Assembly: GCA_024803745.1 (NCBI GenBank)
Contig: JANJXV010000154.1
Location: forward strand, 1,798,001 to 1,862,000
Direction of reading: 5' to 3'
Source: Megascapheus bottae
Taxonomy: Eukaryota > Chordata > Mammalia > Rodentia > Geomyidae
Length of the DNA: 64,000 nt
Made by a program: the position numbers and the translations under genes
Shown here: positions 58,819 to 64,000 of the stretch, piece by piece
How positions within the stretch are numbered: position 1 is the first letter of the stretch
Layout: every line of letters begins with the position of its first letter
Notes under the pieces: model-generated
What the model saw: only the letters and a program-made list of their open reading frames with translations
Told to the model about the DNA's origin: nothing
Database searches by the model: none

Positions 58819-61800
58819 ATGGTAGGAACTAATAAATATCTCTCAATCCTAACTCTCAATATCAATGGACTTAACTCTCCAATTAAACGGCATAGGTTGT
58901 CTAGTTGGATCAAAAAGCAAGAGCCATCGTTCTGCTGACTTCGAGAGACACATCTTACCCAAAAACAATCATCTTTTGAAAGTGAGAGGTTGGAATAAAC
59001 TCTATCAAGCTAACTGCCCCCATAAACAGGCTAGCGTTGCCATCCTCATATCAGATACAATAGACTTCAAACTAAAATTAGTAAGAAAAGACAAAGAAGG
59101 TTACTACATACTATTAAAGGGATCTTTCCTCCCGGAAGACATAACAATCCTAAATATTTATACACCCAATCCCGGAGCTCCAAACTTCATCAAGCAAACT
59201 TTACTTACACTGAAACGATACATAGATCGAAATACAGTGATTGTTGGTGAGTTTAACACACCACTCTCACCTATGGACAGATCAACAAGGCAAAAACTCA
59301 ACAGAGAAACCTTAGAACTGAACAACTATATAGACCAACTAGATCTAACAGACATCTGCAGAATATTCCACCCAGTAACACCACAATATACGTTTTTCTC
59401 AGCAGCACATGGAACATTTTCCAAAATAGACCACATCTTAGGCCATAAAGCAAACCTGGACAGATTCAGAAACACTGAAATTATTCCATGCACACTCTCA
59501 GACCATAAAGGCATCAAATTGGAGCTGAACACACATCTCCACCAAAGAAAACCCTGTAACTCATGGAGACTGAACCACACATTGTTGAATCAAAAACAAT
59601 GGGTAATCGAAGAGATCAGAACAGATATCCAACTGTTTATGAAATTTAACAATAAGGAGCACACAAATATCAACTCCTTAGGGACACAACAAAGGCAGTA
59701 CTCAGAGGAAAATTTATAGCGCGGAGTGCCTACAACAGCAAGTTGGAAAAATGGCAAACCAACTAGTTAATGTCTCACCTTAACCTCCTGGAAAAAGAGC
59801 AACAAACCAACCCTAAACCGATTAGGAGAAAGCAAATTATTAAAATCAAAGCAGAATTAAATGATTTGGAATAAAAAAATCTATAGAAAGAATCAACAAA
59901 ACAAGGAGTTGGTTCTTGAAAGAATTAACAAAATTGACAAGCCCTTAGGAAATCTTACCAAAAAAAGAAGAGAGCATATCGAAATAAACAAAATCGCAGA
60001 TGAAAATGGTAATCTCACGACAGAAATTACCAAGATCCAGAATATCATGAGGGAATACTTCTCAAACCTTTACGCCAACAAATTTGAGAATCTAGAAGAA
60101 ATGGATGAATTCCTAGACAATATTAACATACACACACTGAACCAAGAAGAGCTAACCCAACTCAACAGGCCTATTTCAAGCTCTGAAATAGAAATGGAAA
60201 TTAGACAACATCCACTTAAAACGAGCCCAGGGCCAGATGGATTCACAGCTGAATTCTATAGGGTCTTCAAAGCAGAGCTCACACCAATACTCCCCAAGCT
60301 CTTCAACGAAATTGAAAATGAAGGTTGTTTACTAAACTGACTCTGTGAAGCCAGCATATCCCTCATCCCCAAACCAGACAGAGATTCATCAAAGAAAGAG
60401 ATCTATAGACCCATTTCTTTGATGAACCTCGATGCAAAACTTCTCAACAAAATACTGGCCAACCGTCTACAACAACTCATCAAAAAAATTATACACTATG
60501 ATCAAACTGGATTCATCACAGGGAGGCAAAGCTGGTTCAACATACACAAATCAATTAATATAATTCAACACATCAACAGGAGCAGGGATAAAATCACATG
60601 ATTGTCTCAATAGATGCGGAAAAGGCATTTGACAAGATCCAAAACCCCTTTATGTTAAAAGATGTGGAGAAACTAGGAATCCATGGAACATTTCTCAATG
60701 TAATAAAGGCTGTGTATGAGAAACCCACTGCTAGTATTATACTTAATGGTGAAAATCTAAAGCCATTCCCTCTAAAATCAGGAACGAGACAAGGATGCCC
60801 ACTCTCTCCACTCCTTTTTAACATAGTACTAGAATTCCTAGGCAGTGCAATAAGGCAAGAAGCAAGCATAAAGGGGATCCAAGTAGGGAAAGAGGAAATA
60901 AAACTATCCCTCTTTGCAGATGACATGATTCTGTATTTAAAGAATCCTATAGACTCTACTCCCAAGCTCCTTGAGCTGATTCAAAGCTTTGGAAGGGTAG
61001 CAGGCCATAAAATCAACCCTCACAAATCAACTGCCTTACTTTACGCCAACACTGAGAGGAACGAGGCAATAATCAGGAAAGAAAATCCTTTCACAATAGC
61101 CTCAAAGAAAATAAAGTACCTAGCAATTAGCTTAACTAAGAATGTAAAGGACCGTTTAGATGAAAACTTTAAAACCATAAAAAAGGAAATTAAAGCAGAA
61201 CTAAGGAAATGGAAAGACCTCCCATGCTCCTGGATTGGAAGAATCAACATTGTGAAAATGACAATCTAGCCAAGGGCTATCTACAAATTCAATGTAATAC
61301 CAATCAACATCCCAATGTCATTCTTTAAAGAAATAGAAGAGGCAATTCAAAATTTCATATGGAATAATAAAAGACCCCGTATAGCAAAAACACTTCTTAG
61401 TAGAAAGAACAGCGCTGGAGGAATTTCAATTCCAAACTTTAGACTCTCTTACAGAGCTATAATTCTCAAAACAGCTTGGTACTGGCACAAGAACAGGCCT
61501 GAAGTCCAATGGAGTAGAACTGCGGACCCAGATATTAAACCACAGACCTATGGCCACCTAATCTTTCACCAGGGAGCCAAATATATAGAATGGAAGAAAG
61601 ATAGCCGCTTCAACAAGTTGTGCTGGCAGAACTGGTTAAACACCTGCAGAAAACTAAAGTTGGATCCTTCTTTGTCACTTTGCACTAGAATTAACTCCAA
61701 ATGGATCAAAGACCTGGAGGTAAAAGCTGACACACTGAAACGTTTACAGGAAGGAATAGGAGATACACTAGGCCTCCTTGGCACAGGTCGAAGCTTTCTT

Positions 61801-62659
61801 AATAAGGACCAAGAATCACAACAAATCAGAGAAAGACTGGATAAGTGGGACTGCATTAAACTGCAGAGCTTTTGTATGGCAACGGATATAGCTAGTAAAC
61901 TAACCAGGAATCCTACAGAGTGGGAGAAGATATTCTCCAACCAAACAACGGACAAAGGCCTCATATCTAAAATATATCAACAACTCAAAAAATTGAATCA
62001 CTCCAAAACTAACCTCCAAAGTAACACCCATCCCATTAAAAATGGGCCAAAGACTTAAAGAGAGTCTTCTCTGAAGAAGAAACAAAATGGCCTATAGACA
62101 CATGAAGAAATGCTCCACATCTCTGGTCATAAAAGAAATGCAAATCAAAACAACTCTAAGATTCCACCTCACTCTAGTTAGAATGGCCAGGATCAGGAAA
62201 ACGAATGACAACAGATGCTGGAGGGGATGTGGCCAGGAGGGATCACTACTACACTGTTGGTGGGAGTGCAAACTCGTGCAACCACTATGGAAAGCAGTGT
62301 GGCAGTGCCTCAAAAGGCTAAACATAGAACTCCGCTATGACCCAGCAATTCCACTACTTGGCATTTACCCAACAATCCAGAAACAAGGGCATACTAAACC
62401 CACTAGCACAACAATGTTCATTGCAGCACTATTCACCATAGCAAAGATATGGAACCAACCCAGATGTCCTTCAGTGGATGAGTTGATCAACAAGTTGTGG
62501 TATTTGTACACAATGGAATTCTATGCTGCTGTCAGAAAGAATGACATCGCCCCATTTGTTAGGAAATGGAAAGACTTAGAACAAATCATATTAAGTGAAG
62601 TAAGCCAGACTCAAAGGAACTTAGGCTCAGTGGTTTCCCTCATTCGTCATAATGAGTAG
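58819..62659 (+). pseudogene. L1 ORF2, unit 4 (disabled)
   Basis: Shared breaks plus a private TTG to TAG near 61267 after KMTI, and small deletions near 62037 and 62086. The endonuclease stretch is open from 58865 to 59719. The RT frame is open from 60598 to 61269 with AEKAFDK, TRQGC and FADD. The segment from about 61310 on resembles the left fragment (1-1500) more than units 1-2 in several positions (for example SFFKEIEEAIQ, IPNFRL). Confidence 0.94.
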
Positions 62660-63073
62660 AAACTTTGGGCTCTAGTAGCAGAGATTGTCAATAGAGCAAA
62701 AGGCCATATATAAGGCCATATAATGTGAAGCTAATTGAAAGGACCTCCAGGATATTGACACAAAAGCCATATAATGAATGATTGTTGTCCTTAATGTAAT
62801 ATGTTGTCTCTCATCTCGTTTGCTGTCCCTTGGTTATCCCATATTGTTATAGTATCTCACTTTATCTTATATATTGAATTTATTTGTATTTGGATATTTT
62901 AAATTTGATAGGGAAGGGGGGAAAACCAAGACGGGTGGGGGGTGTGGGGTTGGAGGGAAATGGGTACCAAGACATGTGAAAAGGTATCAATGTATGTGAA
63001 TTAATGCACCTACTATCTGGCAAATATCATCTAACCCTTTTACTAATTACAATAAAAAACAGAAAAAAAGAAA

Positions 63074-64000
63074 GTTGTAGTGTGTGGGGAGGATGATGGG
63101 GTCAAATACATTTCTTCTTAGAAATTTACCTCATCTGGTTGCCCTGGATTTTCCTGGCCTTCTTCTTAGAGAAAGTTCTGTTATACTGGATTTGTGGCTT
63201 GGCAATGATCTAGCATGTACATCTTCGAGTAAGATATCCACAACTTCCATGCCTGAGACTCGAGTTTCCTGACCTTTGGCAACAGCACAGCAACATCTTT
63301 CTTCCTCCTGAGCCACAGGCCAAGTGAGCTGGCTTGAGCTGGTTGTTAGTTACAGTGGCTTGTATACCAGGGTTCCATATTCTGTTCCATTGTGAGGGAG
63401 GCAGGGTCACCTTTCAGGGCCCAATGACCAAAGATCCTTGCTCACAGAAGACCTCACCAAAGACATACTGGAGGCTGAATCTCTCCTCCAGTCTCACAAT
63501 ATACATGTGGATGTAGTATACAGCACACCTTATTTGTCCAATCCCAATGTCTTCCACTAGGCCCAACTACCAGTCTGGTCTCAGGCTCAAGGAGCCTTTC
63601 TTAGGTAAGATCCAAACTTAAGGGTCAATATTGCCCTCATCCTTTACAAAACATTTGCTTCACAGTGCCTTCTCTGCCTGCATTTTGCCCCTTGTCGAAT
63701 TTTTTTTTGTTTTTGCTAGTCTTGGGACTTGACCTCAGAGTGTGTACATTGTTCTTGGGCTTTCTTTAGGCTTTAGCTGTCCCACCGAGCCACAGCACCA
63801 CTTGCAGCGTTTTCTATGTATGTGGTAATGAGGAATCAAACCTGAGACTTTTTGCTTGTTAGCCAAGTACTCTACCACTAGGTGAAACACACAGGGCATC
63901 TTGCACATATTTTTGATGTCAATCTACTAGGATATTTTTAGGTTTCTCTATCCTAATCAATTTTTTCCTGATGATTAGCTTTGCTGTCAAGTGTAAAAAA
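63074..64000 (+). repeat. Array unit 5 (start only): spacer
   Basis: Begins with the same 'gttgtagtgtgtggggagga' join after the unit 4 A-tail. It includes the minus-strand SINE at about 63695-63890, whose distal half differs from the other units ('gagactttttgcttgttagc'), and runs off the window end. The array therefore continues beyond 64000. Confidence 0.93.

Larger units (their letters stand above)
55621..63073 (+). repeat. Tandem array unit 4 (7453 bp)
   Basis: Same layout. It is longer than its neighbours mainly because of the expanded GAT repeat in its spacer. Confidence 0.95.

Noticed and set aside
31095..64000. Classical satellite, rDNA array or endogenous retrovirus cluster
   Set aside because: No short monomers, no rRNA-like sequence, and no LTR, gag, protease or integrase text. 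The coding parts are clearly L1 ORF1 and ORF2.

Overview
This is a mammalian, almost certainly rodent, nuclear segment. It holds no bacterial-style genes, no CRISPR array, and no RNA gene I can support. The interspersed repeats are mainly composite SINEs. One half reads like a B1/ID-type left arm (variants of 'ggctcacgcctgtaatcc'), the other like an ID-type unit ('tagtggtagagtgcttgcc' plus 'tggcactgtggctcaagtgg'). That combination is what I associate with kangaroo rats and pocket mice (Heteromyidae/Geomyoidea). The species assignment is inference; the SINE structure is seen directly.

Layout. (1) 1-2672: two pieces of the same L1 family as the right-hand array, joined by a deletion. (2) 2673-31094: a 28.4 kb block of different character. 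It contains a decayed KRAB zinc-finger gene (KRAB-A exon 5439-5565, KRAB-B-like exon 6328-6417, zinc-finger exon from 8345), an inverted L1 fragment (10915-11803), a poorly understood GC-richer stretch (11.8-16.7 kb) with exon-like open segments, a decayed RalGDS-like (Ras/Ral exchange factor) locus at about 19.2-21.7 kb, many SINEs, and a stack of three L1 3' ends (25.85-27.96 kb). (3) 31095-64000: a head-to-tail tandem array with a period of about 7.4 kb. It holds one partial L1, four complete units (starting at 33381, 40793, 48202 and 55621) and the first 0.93 kb of a fifth (from 63074).

Each array unit is a 1.37 kb 'spacer', about 0.55 kb of sequence upstream of ORF1, and an L1 with ORF1, ORF2, G-rich 3' UTR and A-rich tail. 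All copies carry the same disabling stops and frameshifts in ORF1 and ORF2. The array therefore grew by DNA duplication of an already dead L1, not by repeated retrotransposition.

The main discovery is that the array spacer is an inverted, diverged copy of 17,850-19,222 of this same window, the segment just upstream of the RalGDS-like remnant. The array is thus an L1-bearing macrosatellite whose non-L1 part comes from a local or paralogous RalGDS-like locus. The 28.4 kb block that contains the inverted homologue is flanked on both sides by broken pieces of array-type L1. I see no intact cellular protein-coding gene. The best candidates for residual expression are the KRAB-A/KRAB-B/linker reading frame, which has intact splice sites and ends before the zinc fingers, and a 174-codon open frame at 21127-21651.
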